11,424 bases of DNA from Epsilonproteobacteria bacterium 4484_65 (GTDB lineage: Bacteria > Campylobacterota > Campylobacteria > Campylobacterales > Sulfurovaceae). Shown piece by piece: positions 1 to 7,153 of this stretch. The notes beneath the pieces were generated by a model. It searched no databases and was not told the origin of the DNA. It saw only the letters and a program-made list of their open reading frames with translations. The stretch spans positions 1 to 11,424 of the forward strand of contig NATJ01000032.1 of NCBI GenBank assembly GCA_002085305.1, written 5' to 3'. The translations under genes and the position numbers were made by a program. Position 1 is the first letter of the stretch; the number at the start of each line of letters is the position of its first letter.

Positions 1-542
1 ACCATACTTGTCTTATGCCAAAATTGTTCCACCATCACACCTATAATATGAATCACAACCCAAGCTGCAAAAATATAAGAAGCATATTTATGGATCAAAT
101 CTAAAATGAACATGTAGTCACTATAGTCACTATTTAAATCTCTAAACAGGCCTTTCCCCTCTTGAATACCATACAACAATAGCCCGGATACAACAATAAT
201 AGTACCCATACCTAATGCCCATACAGTAAACCAACTAGATGCAGGATTATGTCCTGCGGGTATTTTTCTCCATCTGTTTTGTATTTTTTCAACAAAATAA
301 TATTTGAGTTGGGAAGGTTTTAACTTGAATGTTTTAAATTTTGCATAATCAGGACCAATGAATCCCCAAATAATTCTGTAGATAATAATGGTAAGAAAAA
401 TGAACCCAAATGCCACATGATCATGTAACATATGTTCATAAAAAGAGGTGATAAATGCAGCCGTAAAAGAGAGTGCCATCATCCAATGGATAATTCTGGT
501 ACCGATAGGCCAGACAAATACATGTCCTTCTTTTTTATTCAT
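1..542 (-). CDS. Cytochrome b561-family membrane protein (3' end outside window)
   Basis: The first 180 residues are visible from an ATG at 542; no stop is reached before the window edge. Four hydrophobic segments lie near residues 11-34, 43-63, 104-126 and 145-175. Likely haem-ligand histidines are H19 (RIIHW), H42 (before VAFGF), H151 (LIHKYA) and H165. The motifs YRIIWGFIGPDYAKF (55-69) and GHNPAS (97-102) are typical of the bacterial cytochrome b561 / hydrogenase-type cytochrome b family, which moves electrons between the membrane quinone pool and periplasmic partners. Family members are usually about 200-230 residues, so only the C-terminal tail is missing. It follows a cytochrome c and an SQR-like flavoprotein on the same strand, so it probably links them to quinone; that coupling is inferred. 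A GGA about 11 nt upstream of the ATG may be the ribosome binding site. Confidence 0.88.
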   Translation of the reverse strand, partial: MNKKEGHVFVWPIGTRIIHWMMALSFTAAFITSFYEHMLHDHVAFGFIFLTIIIYRIIWGFIGPDYAKFKTFKLKPSQLKYYFVEKIQNRWRKIPAGHNPASSWFTVWALGMGTIIVVSGLLLYGIQEGKGLFRDLNSDYSDYMFILDLIHKYASYIFAAWVVIHIIGVMVEQFWHKTSM

Positions 543-563
543 TGTATTATTCCATAATAAAGT

Positions 564-569
564 ATTATA
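564..569 (-). promoter_or_regulatory. Possible -10 box for the cytochrome b561 gene
   Basis: A perfect TATAAT is read on the minus strand, 22 nt upstream of the cytochrome b ATG. No good -35 box is visible, but Campylobacterota sigma-70 promoters often lack one. Such hexamers arise by chance in AT-rich DNA. If real, the cytochrome b could be transcribed separately from the flavoprotein and cytochrome c. Confidence 0.3.
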
Positions 570-646
570 ATCTTCATAAGAATAACATAACTTAATATAA
601 GAGCTGTAGTTTATAGGGAAATTAAGTAGTAATTTCTGTGGAATGT

Positions 647-673
647 TTCAGAGAAGAGCAACTCTTCTCTGAA
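647..673 (-). terminator. Perfect 12-bp hairpin after the cytochrome c gene
   Basis: TTCAGAGAAGAG and its exact complement are separated by the three bases CAA. The hairpin starts 8 nt after the cytochrome c stop and ends 104 nt before the cytochrome b start. On the minus strand it is followed by ACATTCCACAG, with no U-run, so it is not a textbook intrinsic terminator. It could be a weak terminator, or an mRNA stabiliser or processing site setting different levels of the two cytochromes. GAATGTTT is directly repeated on both sides (641-648 and 674-681). Confidence 0.5.
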
Positions 674-681
674 GAATGTTT

Positions 682-1101
682 TTAGTGTGCTGCCGGTGCT
701 TCAGCCGCAGGAGCTGTTTTTGGTGGCATTTTATAGAAGTTCTTCTCTATATACTGAGCCATTGCTTTAGGATCATAATCAAACCCTTTCTCTAAGAGTT
801 TTTGCATATTATGCGCCATCTTATCGTGTTCTGTTCCTGATGATTGGTTAATACCGTCATTTTTAACATCATAAAGGTCAAGCTCCAACTCACCTGCTTG
901 TCTGTCATTCATAGGTGGTGTTTTCTTTTCAGTTAAACCTTCTGCTTTTTCTCCATGACACTTATGGCAAGATTGTGTATATACTTCTGCTGGTGTCTTA
1001 CTGTATGTTTTTGCTACTGATGAACTTGGTGTATCTGTACCACATCCATTTAGTCCAAAAAGAGTCGCTATTGATAATAGTACTACTGTTGTTTTCTTCA
1101 T
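682..1101 (-). CDS. Small class I-type cytochrome c lipoprotein
   Basis: 139 residues. The start is the ATG at 1101, with an AGGAG Shine-Dalgarno 5 nt upstream; a longer reading from 1146 lacks this and would put extra residues before the signal peptide. Residues 1-19 form a lipoprotein signal peptide with lipobox LNGC, so C20 is probably lipidated after export. One haem-binding CxxCH lies at C45-H49 (CHKCHG). Candidate distal methionines are those in AHNMQKL or FYKMPPK; I cannot decide between them. The C-terminus is an Ala/Pro-rich tail. It begins 19 nt after the SQR-like gene and so is almost certainly co-transcribed with it. The likely role is a membrane-tethered periplasmic electron carrier for the flavoprotein, as in flavocytochrome c sulfide dehydrogenases; the partnership is inferred from gene order. 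Confidence 0.88.
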   Translation of the reverse strand: MKKTTVVLLSIATLFGLNGCGTDTPSSSVAKTYSKTPAEVYTQSCHKCHGEKAEGLTEKKTPPMNDRQAGELELDLYDVKNDGINQSSGTEHDKMAHNMQKLLEKGFDYDPKAMAQYIEKNFYKMPPKTAPAAEAPAAH

Positions 1102-1120
1102 TCTTTCTCCTTCTCTTCTA

Positions 1121-2584
1121 TTATGCTCTACCAGAGAGCATACCATATTGTGTCATAGGCTTAAGCGCGTAAACTTTAAGCAACCACCAGATCCATCTTT
1201 CCTGTGTAGGGTCAAGAGGGAATGAAGGTGTTGGTTTCTTAGTCCAGTTGAACTCTGCAAGCATTACTGTACCAATACTAGTGATCAATGGACAAACAGT
1301 ATATCCAGCATACTGAGCTGTAGGCTCTTTACCATTCATCATAGAAATAATATTTTCTGCAACAACTTTATATTGCTTTCTAGCTGATCCACCTGTTTTA
1401 CCCATAGGTACCGCAGCTATATCACCCAATGCATATACATTAGGATATTTAACATGCTGAAGTGTCTCTTTTTTTACAGGCACCCAACCCTTAGCAGAAC
1501 CAACTGGAGAATTAGCGATCTCTTCTGCTGCTTTCATAGGTGGTGTAACATGAAGGAAATCATACTCTTTTTCTACAGTTTCAGCCTTCATAACGACTGA
1601 ATATTCTTCAAGATCCTCATCCCAAGGCCCTTTCTCTTTCCAGTGTCTGTTAAATGTAGCTACTTTTTTAACCGGATCAACACCGATAAGATTATGTCTA
1701 TAGTTCCATTTCATATCTCTAGCTTCAAACTGATTTACGATCGCATCATGATACTCTTTAACACCGAACATTTTAGACCCGTTTGGATAGAACGTAAGTT
1801 CAGCATTGTCTCTTGCACCCGCTTCTCTAAGTCTTGCATCTGTTAGATACATGATCTTTTTCGGAGCACCACCACATTTGATCGGTGTATTAGGGTGAGT
1901 AAAGATACCTTTTACTTTTTTACCGCTTTTTGCATCTGCAATGAACTTTTGCATCTCTGTCCAAGTATCTGCTGCACCATTTCCGAAGTAGATAGAAGTA
2001 ATCCCGTTTTTACCGATTACTTTTCTTACTGCTGAGTCATCACCTCTTGAAGTGATCGTACCTTCAAGACCAAGACCTTGAATACGTGCATAGTCAAGTT
2101 TAAGACCCGCTGCAATAACCATATAGTCATATTTAAGTGTTTTTCCTCCACTTGTTTTAACTGTATTATTTTCAGGATCAAACTCAACTGCTTTTTCCTT
2201 AATAAGTGTTACACCGCTTGGTACAAAATCATCTCTCTGGTAAGTCACATCACTTGGATCCCATATACCGGCACCAACCAATGTTTGTCCAGGCTGATAT
2301 GATGTAGATGTAGCTGTTGGCTCAAGTACAGTAATATCCGGATTATCCAAAGAATTTGTAAAAAGTGCTGCTGTTGACATACCTGCCAAACCACCACCCA
2401 CGATCAATATCTTTGCTTTAACTGCAGAACTTCCTGCAGTTGCTTCCGTTGCAACACCACTACCCATTAGCATTGCAGCTCCACCTGCACCAAACATCTT
2501 CATCGCATCACGACGAGATACTCCTTCATTTTTGAAGTGTGCATCTATAAGGTCCATACCTTCTTTTAGCATTTTTTTATCCAA
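1121..2584 (-). CDS. Tat-exported sulfide:quinone oxidoreductase-like FAD protein
   Basis: 487 residues from a TTG start supported by its ribosome binding site. A twin-arginine signal is visible: SRRDAMK at 23-29, then a small-residue hydrophobic stretch to about 50, predicting folded export to the periplasm. The FAD-binding GGGLAG is at 63-68 and the second FAD motif YALGDIAAVP at 384-393. YQPGQTLVGAG (96-106), IKCGGAPKKIMYL (235-247) and YTVCPL (428-433) match the SQR/FCSD family, closest by eye to type II SQR. C237 and C431 are the only cysteines and correspond to the redox-active pair that carries sulfur. The aromatic C-terminus (WIWWLLK, 464-470) could be the amphipathic membrane anchor of SQRs. 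It would oxidise sulfide or a related sulfur species and pass electrons to quinone or to the downstream cytochrome c. An FCSD flavoprotein subunit is an alternative; I see no cysteine for covalent FAD. Confidence 0.83.
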   Translation of the reverse strand: MDKKMLKEGMDLIDAHFKNEGVSRRDAMKMFGAGGAAMLMGSGVATEATAGSSAVKAKILIVGGGLAGMSTAALFTNSLDNPDITVLEPTATSTSYQPGQTLVGAGIWDPSDVTYQRDDFVPSGVTLIKEKAVEFDPENNTVKTSGGKTLKYDYMVIAAGLKLDYARIQGLGLEGTITSRGDDSAVRKVIGKNGITSIYFGNGAADTWTEMQKFIADAKSGKKVKGIFTHPNTPIKCGGAPKKIMYLTDARLREAGARDNAELTFYPNGSKMFGVKEYHDAIVNQFEARDMKWNYRHNLIGVDPVKKVATFNRHWKEKGPWDEDLEEYSVVMKAETVEKEYDFLHVTPPMKAAEEIANSPVGSAKGWVPVKKETLQHVKYPNVYALGDIAAVPMGKTGGSARKQYKVVAENIISMMNGKEPTAQYAGYTVCPLITSIGTVMLAEFNWTKKPTPSFPLDPTQERWIWWLLKVYALKPMTQYGMLSGRA

Positions 2585-2589
2585 AACTA

Positions 2590-2595
2590 CTCCTT
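2590..2595 (-). promoter_or_regulatory. Shine-Dalgarno that fixes a TTG start for the SQR-like gene
   Basis: AAGGAG on the minus strand lies 5 nt before the TTG at 2584-2582. The first in-frame ATG (codon 5) would be 17 nt away, too far for initiation from this site, so TTG is the better start. Confidence 0.75.
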
Positions 2596-2671
2596 TATAT
2601 TGTTAAATAGTAACTTATTCTACATCAATTAATATAAATATTTATTAAAAATCTAATAAATTTTATTTATT

Positions 2672-2677
2672 ATTATA
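2672..2677 (-). promoter_or_regulatory. Possible -10 box of the SQR-like operon
   Basis: A perfect TATAAT is read on the minus strand, preceded by TGTGTG, 87 nt upstream of the SQR-like start codon. It lies in a stretch (about 2600-2725) of almost pure A and T, so chance matches are easy. There is no recognisable -35. The threefold repeat at 2731-2760 would sit roughly 65-95 nt upstream of the resulting start site. Confidence 0.35.
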
Positions 2678-2730
2678 CACACAAATATTAATTATAAATA
2701 ATATATATAATATTCATATAAAATGGGTCT

Positions 2731-2760
2731 TTTTGACAAATTTTGACAAATTTTGACAAA
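2731..2760. repeat. Three tandem 10-bp repeats TTTTGACAAA
   Basis: TTTTGACAAA occurs three times in exact head-to-tail copies. Each contains TTTG-A-CAAA, a palindrome around one central base, and the third extends to a 15-bp dyad (2749-2763). The 10-bp period places all copies on one face of the helix. The array lies 11 nt after the recJ stop and upstream of the SQR-like operon. It could be a regulator's binding site; no protein can be named. Confidence 0.9.
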
Positions 2761-2771
2761 ATTATTTAAAA

Positions 2772-4241
2772 TTAGACCGTCACTTTATCGACCATTAACT
2801 GTAAATTTACATTACCTCTAAAATGATTTTCATTAACAGTATAGGTGATAGTCACCTTTTGACCTGATTTAAACATTTCTTTACTCTTAAACTTTACCCC
2901 TTGCATCACAATGCCATCTTGTACAAAAGAAAAACGCAAATGCTCACCCTCTTTACCCATACTGTCTAATTGAAGAATCTCTACATTCCTAGAGATGAAT
3001 TTTGGTCTGGGGTTTCCTTGCCCGTAAGGTTCATACTGTTTCATCAATGTAATGAGATCAAAAGAGATATTTGAAAAGTGTAGATCCCCTACTATATCCG
3101 GATCAATAATTTCTTTAATATATTTAGCTTTGGCAAAATTTTTCTGTACTTGCATTTTAAAAGCTTCCAGGCTCTCTTTTTCTAAACTAAGGCCTATAGC
3201 TGCCTGATGTCCTCCAAACTTCTCTAAATACTCTCTACAGCCATCTACAATGCCAAAAAGATCACACTCTCCAAAACTTCTACCACTACCTTTTAAAAAA
3301 CCCTCTTCGCTTTGAGTTAAAATGATGCACGGTTTTTCACATGCACGTGCTACTCTGGCAGCAACAATACCTACAACTCCTTCATGCCATGCTTCTCCTA
3401 CTACTACGATCACTTCATTATTATGATCAACTTGTTGCATTGCTTTTTGTGTGATATCCTGTTCTGTGGCTTTTCTGGATGTGGGTGCTAAAAAAAAAGC
3501 AATGTCTTCTGAATTTAATATGGTTTTCTGGCTGTGTTCCAAATATGCTTTTATGGCAGGTTTTGTACTTTTACTGAGGGCTTTTGTACCTGCTATGACC
3601 ATTGCTCTGTTGATATGCTGCAAAGGCATCATATCTGCAATAATGGCAATGGAAACAAGTTCCATATATTCCATCATGTTTATCTTTACATTTAAAGCAT
3701 TTTTTAAAGAGGCAATAAGATACCAGGCTATTTGTGCGCCGCATACCTCAGTGTATGGAAATTCACAAGCCTCTTGTTTCTGGTCTATAATTGCATAAGC
3801 TTCAGGCACTTCCGGAGCTAAAAGGTGATGATCTGTAATGATAAGATCTATCCCCTCCTCTTTACAAAGTTTTGCTGCATAAACTGCTGAAATACCGTTA
3901 TCTACAGTAATGGCCAGATCTGTACCAAGTATACGTGGGATGATATTTGCAGAGAGTCCATATCCATCTCTAAAACGGTTAGGTATGATCCACTCTACAG
4001 GATAGTCGATCTCATCAAAAAAAAGTTTCATAAGGGTAGTAGAAGTCACACCATCTACATCATAGTCACCGATAATAGTAATTTTCTCTTTGTTTTTTAT
4101 AGCCTCAACTATACGTGCTGTTGCTCTATCCATATCTTTAAAGGTAGAAGGTTGGGGAAGGTCTTTTAAAGAGAGAAATCCCTCTTTAAAACGTGCATTT
4201 AAAAGTGTTTCTAACGTTGTAAACGTTAATGGTTTATACAT
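2772..4241 (-). CDS. recJ: Single-strand DNA exonuclease RecJ, internally shortened
   Basis: 489 residues, DHH/DHHA1 phosphoesterase family. RecJ degrades single-stranded DNA 5' to 3' in recombination and mismatch repair. Visible motifs in order: [28 protein letters not shown] (the family's GTIAD-type motif with the Asp kept), [32 protein letters not shown], and a C-terminal OB-fold-like part with [10 protein letters not shown]. The start at 4241 overlaps the end of pyrG by 8 bp, with no clear Shine-Dalgarno, so translation is probably coupled. Oddity: after IAFFLAP the sequence goes straight to RKATEQDIT. Family proteins have about 39 residues in the corresponding place, including the conserved NAAGR motif, against two here. 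E. coli RecJ has 577 residues and Campylobacter homologues roughly 520. Identity is sure; whether it is fully active is not. Confidence 0.93.
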   Translation of the reverse strand: MYKPLTFTTLETLLNARFKEGFLSLKDLPQPSTFKDMDRATARIVEAIKNKEKITIIGDYDVDGVTSTTLMKLFFDEIDYPVEWIIPNRFRDGYGLSANIIPRILGTDLAITVDNGISAVYAAKLCKEEGIDLIITDHHLLAPEVPEAYAIIDQKQEACEFPYTEVCGAQIAWYLIASLKNALNVKINMMEYMELVSIAIIADMMPLQHINRAMVIAGTKALSKSTKPAIKAYLEHSQKTILNSEDIAFFLAPTSRKATEQDITQKAMQQVDHNNEVIVVVGEAWHEGVVGIVAARVARACEKPCIILTQSEEGFLKGSGRSFGECDLFGIVDGCREYLEKFGGHQAAIGLSLEKESLEAFKMQVQKNFAKAKYIKEIIDPDIVGDLHFSNISFDLITLMKQYEPYGQGNPRPKFISRNVEILQLDSMGKEGEHLRFSFVQDGIVMQGVKFKSKEMFKSGQKVTITYTVNENHFRGNVNLQLMVDKVTV

Positions 4242-5874
4242 CTATTTTTTTATGTTTAAGTGAAGCATCTACAAATGCCAAAATAGAAGGATTCACATTT
4301 TGAAGTCTTGAGGTAAATTCCGGGTGAAACTGAACCCCTAAGAACCATGGATGATCAACTACTTCAACTGCCTCAATAAGTCCATGTGATTCACCTGTAA
4401 TATCCATACCATTGGCTTCAAGTACTTCTCTGTATTTAGGGTTCGCCTCATAACGGTGTCTATGTCTTTCAAAAATCATTGGAGCATCATATGCCGCTCT
4501 AAGGTTTGAACCCTCTTTTGTTTCACATTCATACTCACCAAGACGCATCGTTCCACCCATTGGAGATGTTTTCGTTCTTACTTGTTTTGAACCACTGGCA
4601 TCAATAAATTCATCAATAAGGTAAATAAGCGGATTAGCTGTATTTTCATCAAATTCCACAGAGTTGGCATCTTCAAGTTTCAGTACATTCCTAGCAAACT
4701 CTACCATAGAAAGTTGCATCCCAAGACAGATACCTAGGAAAGGAATTTTTTCTTCTCTTGCATACTGAATGGCTTGTATTTTACCTTCAATTCCACGTTC
4801 ACCAAATCCACCTGCAACCAAAATACCATCACAGTCGTTGAGAAATTTCTGTGCACCATCTTCTTCTATTTTTTCAGAGTCTACCCATTTGATATTCACT
4901 CTAGTATCAAGATGTGCCCCAGCATGAATGAGTGCTTCTGTAAGTGATTTGTAAGACTCTTTAAGATCTAAGTATTTTCCGACAAATGCTATTTTCATCT
5001 CATCACTAGGCATGATGATCTTATGTACAAGATCACTCCACTCATCCATTTTTGGTTCACAAGTTTCAAGTTCTAACTGTTTACAAATAGGTGTAAGCAT
5101 ATCTTGTCGTAAAAAGTTAAGAGGCACTTGATAAATGGTTGAAGCATCTTCTGCAACAATGACAGAATCCTCTTCTACATCACAGCTATAAGCGATCTTT
5201 CGTTTAATTTCAGCAGATACAGGTACTTCAGCTCTAAGTACAAGCATATGAGGAGCAATACCTATACGTCTAAGCTCTTGTACAGAGTGTTGGGTAGGTT
5301 TTGTTTTAAGTTCACCTGCTGCTTTAATATAGGGTAAAAGTGTTACGTGTATATTCATTACTTTTGTTTTACCAAGTTCATGTTTCATCTGTCGGATCGT
5401 TTCAAGGAACGGCAGGCCTTCAATATCTCCCGTTGTTCCACCAAGTTCAACGATAAGGATATCTTTTCCTTCACCCGCTCTTATAATTCTCTCTTTAATT
5501 TCATTTACAATATGAGGAACCACTTGAATGGTTTTTCCAAGATATTTTCCTTTTCTTTCATTTTCTATCACTGTTTTATAAACAAGACCTGTTGTAAAAT
5601 TGTTATTTTGAGTGAGTGATGTATCTAAAAAACGTTCGTAGTGACCCAGGTCAAGATCTGTTTCTGCACCATCCTTGGTTACAAAAACTTCTCCATGTTC
5701 AAGAGGAGACATGGTACCGGGATCAACATTGATATAAGGGTCAAGCTTAAGTACACCTACACGTTGTCCTGTATGCTTAAGAAGTGTTCCTACGCTTGCA
5801 GCTGTAATACCTTTTCCCAATGAACTCAGTACACCACCAGTAACAAAAATATATTTTGTTGAAATTTCACTCAT
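4234..5874 (-). CDS. pyrG: CTP synthase (glutamine-hydrolysing)
   Basis: 546 residues, full length for the family. It converts UTP to CTP using ATP and glutamine-derived ammonia, the last step of pyrimidine nucleotide synthesis, in the cytoplasm. The N-terminal synthetase domain shows [16 protein letters not shown] (7-22), [49 protein letters not shown] and [13 protein letters not shown]. The C-terminal class I glutamine amidotransferase domain has the nucleophile C383 in LGICLGMQ and H517/E519 in GVQFHPEF, equivalent to C379, H515 and E517 of E. coli. The ATG at 5874 has AAAGGA about 10 nt upstream. It follows dnaN by 18 nt and overlaps recJ by 8 bp, suggesting a dnaN-pyrG-recJ transcription unit. 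Confidence 0.98.
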   Translation of the reverse strand: MSEISTKYIFVTGGVLSSLGKGITAASVGTLLKHTGQRVGVLKLDPYINVDPGTMSPLEHGEVFVTKDGAETDLDLGHYERFLDTSLTQNNNFTTGLVYKTVIENERKGKYLGKTIQVVPHIVNEIKERIIRAGEGKDILIVELGGTTGDIEGLPFLETIRQMKHELGKTKVMNIHVTLLPYIKAAGELKTKPTQHSVQELRRIGIAPHMLVLRAEVPVSAEIKRKIAYSCDVEEDSVIVAEDASTIYQVPLNFLRQDMLTPICKQLELETCEPKMDEWSDLVHKIIMPSDEMKIAFVGKYLDLKESYKSLTEALIHAGAHLDTRVNIKWVDSEKIEEDGAQKFLNDCDGILVAGGFGERGIEGKIQAIQYAREEKIPFLGICLGMQLSMVEFARNVLKLEDANSVEFDENTANPLIYLIDEFIDASGSKQVRTKTSPMGGTMRLGEYECETKEGSNLRAAYDAPMIFERHRHRYEANPKYREVLEANGMDITGESHGLIEAVEVVDHPWFLGVQFHPEFTSRLQNVNPSILAFVDASLKHKKIDV

Positions 5875-5892
5875 TTAACATTTTCCTTTAAT

Positions 5893-6960
5893 TTATGCAA
5901 CAATTGGCATAATGATCGTAATAAAATTATCGTCTTTAACGATAAATGGCAAAGATGGTTCATTGAATTCTATAGTAAATTCATTTTTATCAATTTGTGA
6001 AATAAAATCTAAAATATATTTACTGTTAAAAGAGAGTTCAAATTTTTCATCTAAACCTGTATGAAGTTCCAATTCTGTTTTTGCTTCAACATTATCAGCA
6101 CTTAAAGAGTTAAAAATAATAGCATCCGAGAGTAGTGTCATTTTAATCTCTTGAGAAATAGTAGTGATCATTTTAATGGCATCCAACATCTCTTTTTTAG
6201 GAAGAGTGATTGCATGCTTAACTGTTGAAGGAACAATTCTCTGATAATCAGGAAATTTACCATTGATGAGTCTGGTATAGAAAAAATAATTTTCATTTGA
6301 AATAATAAGATTTGTTTCATCAAAGAAGATATCAATTTGATCTAAAAAAAGTTTTTGTATTTCTAATATAGCTTTTTTAGGAACGATTAAAGAGAGTTCC
6401 TCACTGTTTGAACTTTGAATTGTTGCAATAGCCAATCTTCTGGTATCAGTACCTACAAGATCTGTTGAATCATTTTTAATATTGATAAGAGCACCGTTAA
6501 GTTCAAATTTCGGATTGTTTGTATCTATGGCTGGAGAAATTTTCTTAAGATTTTGAATAAGGCTTAAAGAGTCCAAAGTAATTTGAGGTTTATCTTCTGC
6601 AGTCGGAAAACTTGGATAAGAGTCAGGATCAAACGTCGGTAATTTAAATTTAGAGTGTTTTTGTTTGATAATAAGTGTATTGTCTAAAAGTTCCAAAACA
6701 ATTTCATCATCTTTTAAAATACGAATGATGTCAAGTAATTTTTTACCGTTTGCAGTAAATGAACCTTCAGATTCGATCATAATGTGATCAGTAACAATTT
6801 TTAAACCTATCTCTCCATCTGTTGCCTTAACAATACATTTATCATTTTGTGAGTTAAATAGTATATGTGATGTAATTTGACTAGCATCTTTTTTTTCTAA
6901 AAAAGGTTGTAGATTGATGAGTATTGACTCTATAATTTGTTTTTGTGCTCTTATCTTCAT
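5893..6960 (-). CDS. dnaN: DNA polymerase III beta subunit (sliding clamp)
   Basis: 355 residues, normal clamp length. The protein dimerises into a ring that tethers DNA polymerase III and other replication and repair proteins to DNA. Hallmarks are GTDTRRLA near residue 170, RLINGKFPDYQRIVP near 225-240 and the C-terminal TIIMPI that forms part of the clamp-binding pocket (E. coli ends in VMPMRL). The ATG at 6960 is preceded by AGGGGAG. It lies downstream of dnaA across a 193-nt origin region and is followed 18 nt later by pyrG. Confidence 0.98.
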   Translation of the reverse strand: MKIRAQKQIIESILINLQPFLEKKDASQITSHILFNSQNDKCIVKATDGEIGLKIVTDHIMIESEGSFTANGKKLLDIIRILKDDEIVLELLDNTLIIKQKHSKFKLPTFDPDSYPSFPTAEDKPQITLDSLSLIQNLKKISPAIDTNNPKFELNGALINIKNDSTDLVGTDTRRLAIATIQSSNSEELSLIVPKKAILEIQKLFLDQIDIFFDETNLIISNENYFFYTRLINGKFPDYQRIVPSTVKHAITLPKKEMLDAIKMITTISQEIKMTLLSDAIIFNSLSADNVEAKTELELHTGLDEKFELSFNSKYILDFISQIDKNEFTIEFNEPSLPFIVKDDNFITIIMPIVA

Positions 6961-6984
6961 AGACTCCCCTTATTTTTAATAATT

Positions 6985-7000
6985 TAGTAGATAGTAGTAG
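6985..7000 (-). promoter_or_regulatory. Candidate DnaA-trio element
   Basis: Plus strand reads TAGTAGATAGTAGTAG: five TAG triplets with one extra A after the second. Read on the minus strand from DnaA box 7014-7022, there are 13 nt, then CTA triplets, then an AT-rich stretch leading into dnaN. DnaA-trios are 3'-GAT-5' repeats on which DnaA assembles onto single-stranded DNA; the orientation and order relative to the box match that element. Confidence 0.6.
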
Positions 7001-7026
7001 TTTGACATGAAAATGTGAAAAACTAC
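6997..7026. repeat. Imperfect dyad with GAAA loop in oriC2
   Basis: GTAGTTT (6997-7003) pairs with AAACTAC (7020-7026). Inside, ACAT (7005-7008) pairs with ATGT (7013-7016) around a GAAA loop, with an unpaired G on one side and GAA on the other. It overlaps both the DnaA box 7014-7022 and the last TAG triplet, so it sits at the junction between double-strand DnaA binding and the putative trio. Confidence 0.5.
7014..7022 (-). promoter_or_regulatory. DnaA box TTTTTCACA
   Basis: It has the TTCAC core used by Campylobacterota DnaA. It is the box closest to the TAG-triplet row and points towards it, the expected loading position. Confidence 0.65.
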
Positions 7027-7074
7027 TTTATTGCCTGTGTTACCGTTGTTTTTATGAATGTTTAACTTTTTTAA

Positions 7075-7093
7075 AGATTCACATTTATTCACT
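7075..7093 (+). promoter_or_regulatory. Two tandem DnaA boxes, 10 bp apart
   Basis: AGATTCACA (7075-7083) and TTATTCACT (7085-7093) lie in the same orientation with their cores one helical turn apart. They overlap the start region expected from the -10 box at 7100-7105, so DnaA binding could repress dnaN transcription. Confidence 0.65.
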
Positions 7094-7099
7094 TCTAAA

Positions 7100-7105
7100 A
7101 TTATA
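7100..7105 (-). promoter_or_regulatory. Possible -10 box of dnaN
   Basis: A perfect TATAAT on the minus strand is preceded by an A-rich run. No convincing -35 is visible at normal spacing. It would start transcription near 7093, at the DnaA boxes, giving a leader of about 130 nt that contains the triplet row and dyad. Read-through from dnaA is an alternative source of dnaN mRNA. Confidence 0.4.
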
Positions 7106-7153
7106 TCTTTTTTTTATTCAAGTTTTTAGAGGTGTTCTTTATTTCATTTTAGA

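Larger units (their letters stand above)
6961..7153. other. Origin region oriC2 (dnaA-dnaN intergenic)
   Basis: This 193-nt gap holds three DnaA boxes with the TTCAC core of Campylobacterota: minus 7014-7022 (TTTTTCACA), plus 7075-7083 (AGATTCACA) and plus 7085-7093 (TTATTCACT). A fourth, 7179-7187 (GTATTCACT), lies inside the dnaA 3' end. It also contains a row of TAG triplets (6985-7000) flanked by AT-rich DNA, and an A/T-rich run at 7096-7126. In related species the unwinding element lies in this gap, so replication probably initiates here. That is inference from motifs and gene order. Confidence 0.75.

Noticed and set aside
1102..1146. Longer cytochrome c reading frame starting at 1146
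   Set aside because: It overlaps the SQR-like gene, lacks a ribosome binding site and would place 15 charged residues before an otherwise perfect lipoprotein signal peptide that starts at the ATG at 1101.
2600..2725. AT-rich block upstream of the SQR-like gene as a third origin or unwinding element
   Set aside because: It contains no TTCAC-core DnaA boxes; an A/T-rich promoter region explains it more simply.
2731..2763. CRISPR array or recJ terminator at the triple repeat
   Set aside because: Units are only 10 bp without spacers, and the dyads lack the GC stem needed for an intrinsic terminator.
3440..3520. Frameshift in recJ at the A9 tract as the reason for the missing NAAGR motif
   Set aside because: Neither alternative frame around the tract encodes an NAAGR-like segment; one stops almost at once. 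The missing residues are simply not in the DNA.
3451..3798. Open plus-strand frame of 115 codons opposite recJ
   Set aside because: It lies wholly antisense to a conserved gene, has no ribosome binding site and no recognisable motif.
5347..5823. Open plus-strand frames opposite pyrG
   Set aside because: They are antisense to highly conserved CTP synthase motifs, with odd Cys/Phe/Tyr-rich composition, so they are frame shadows.
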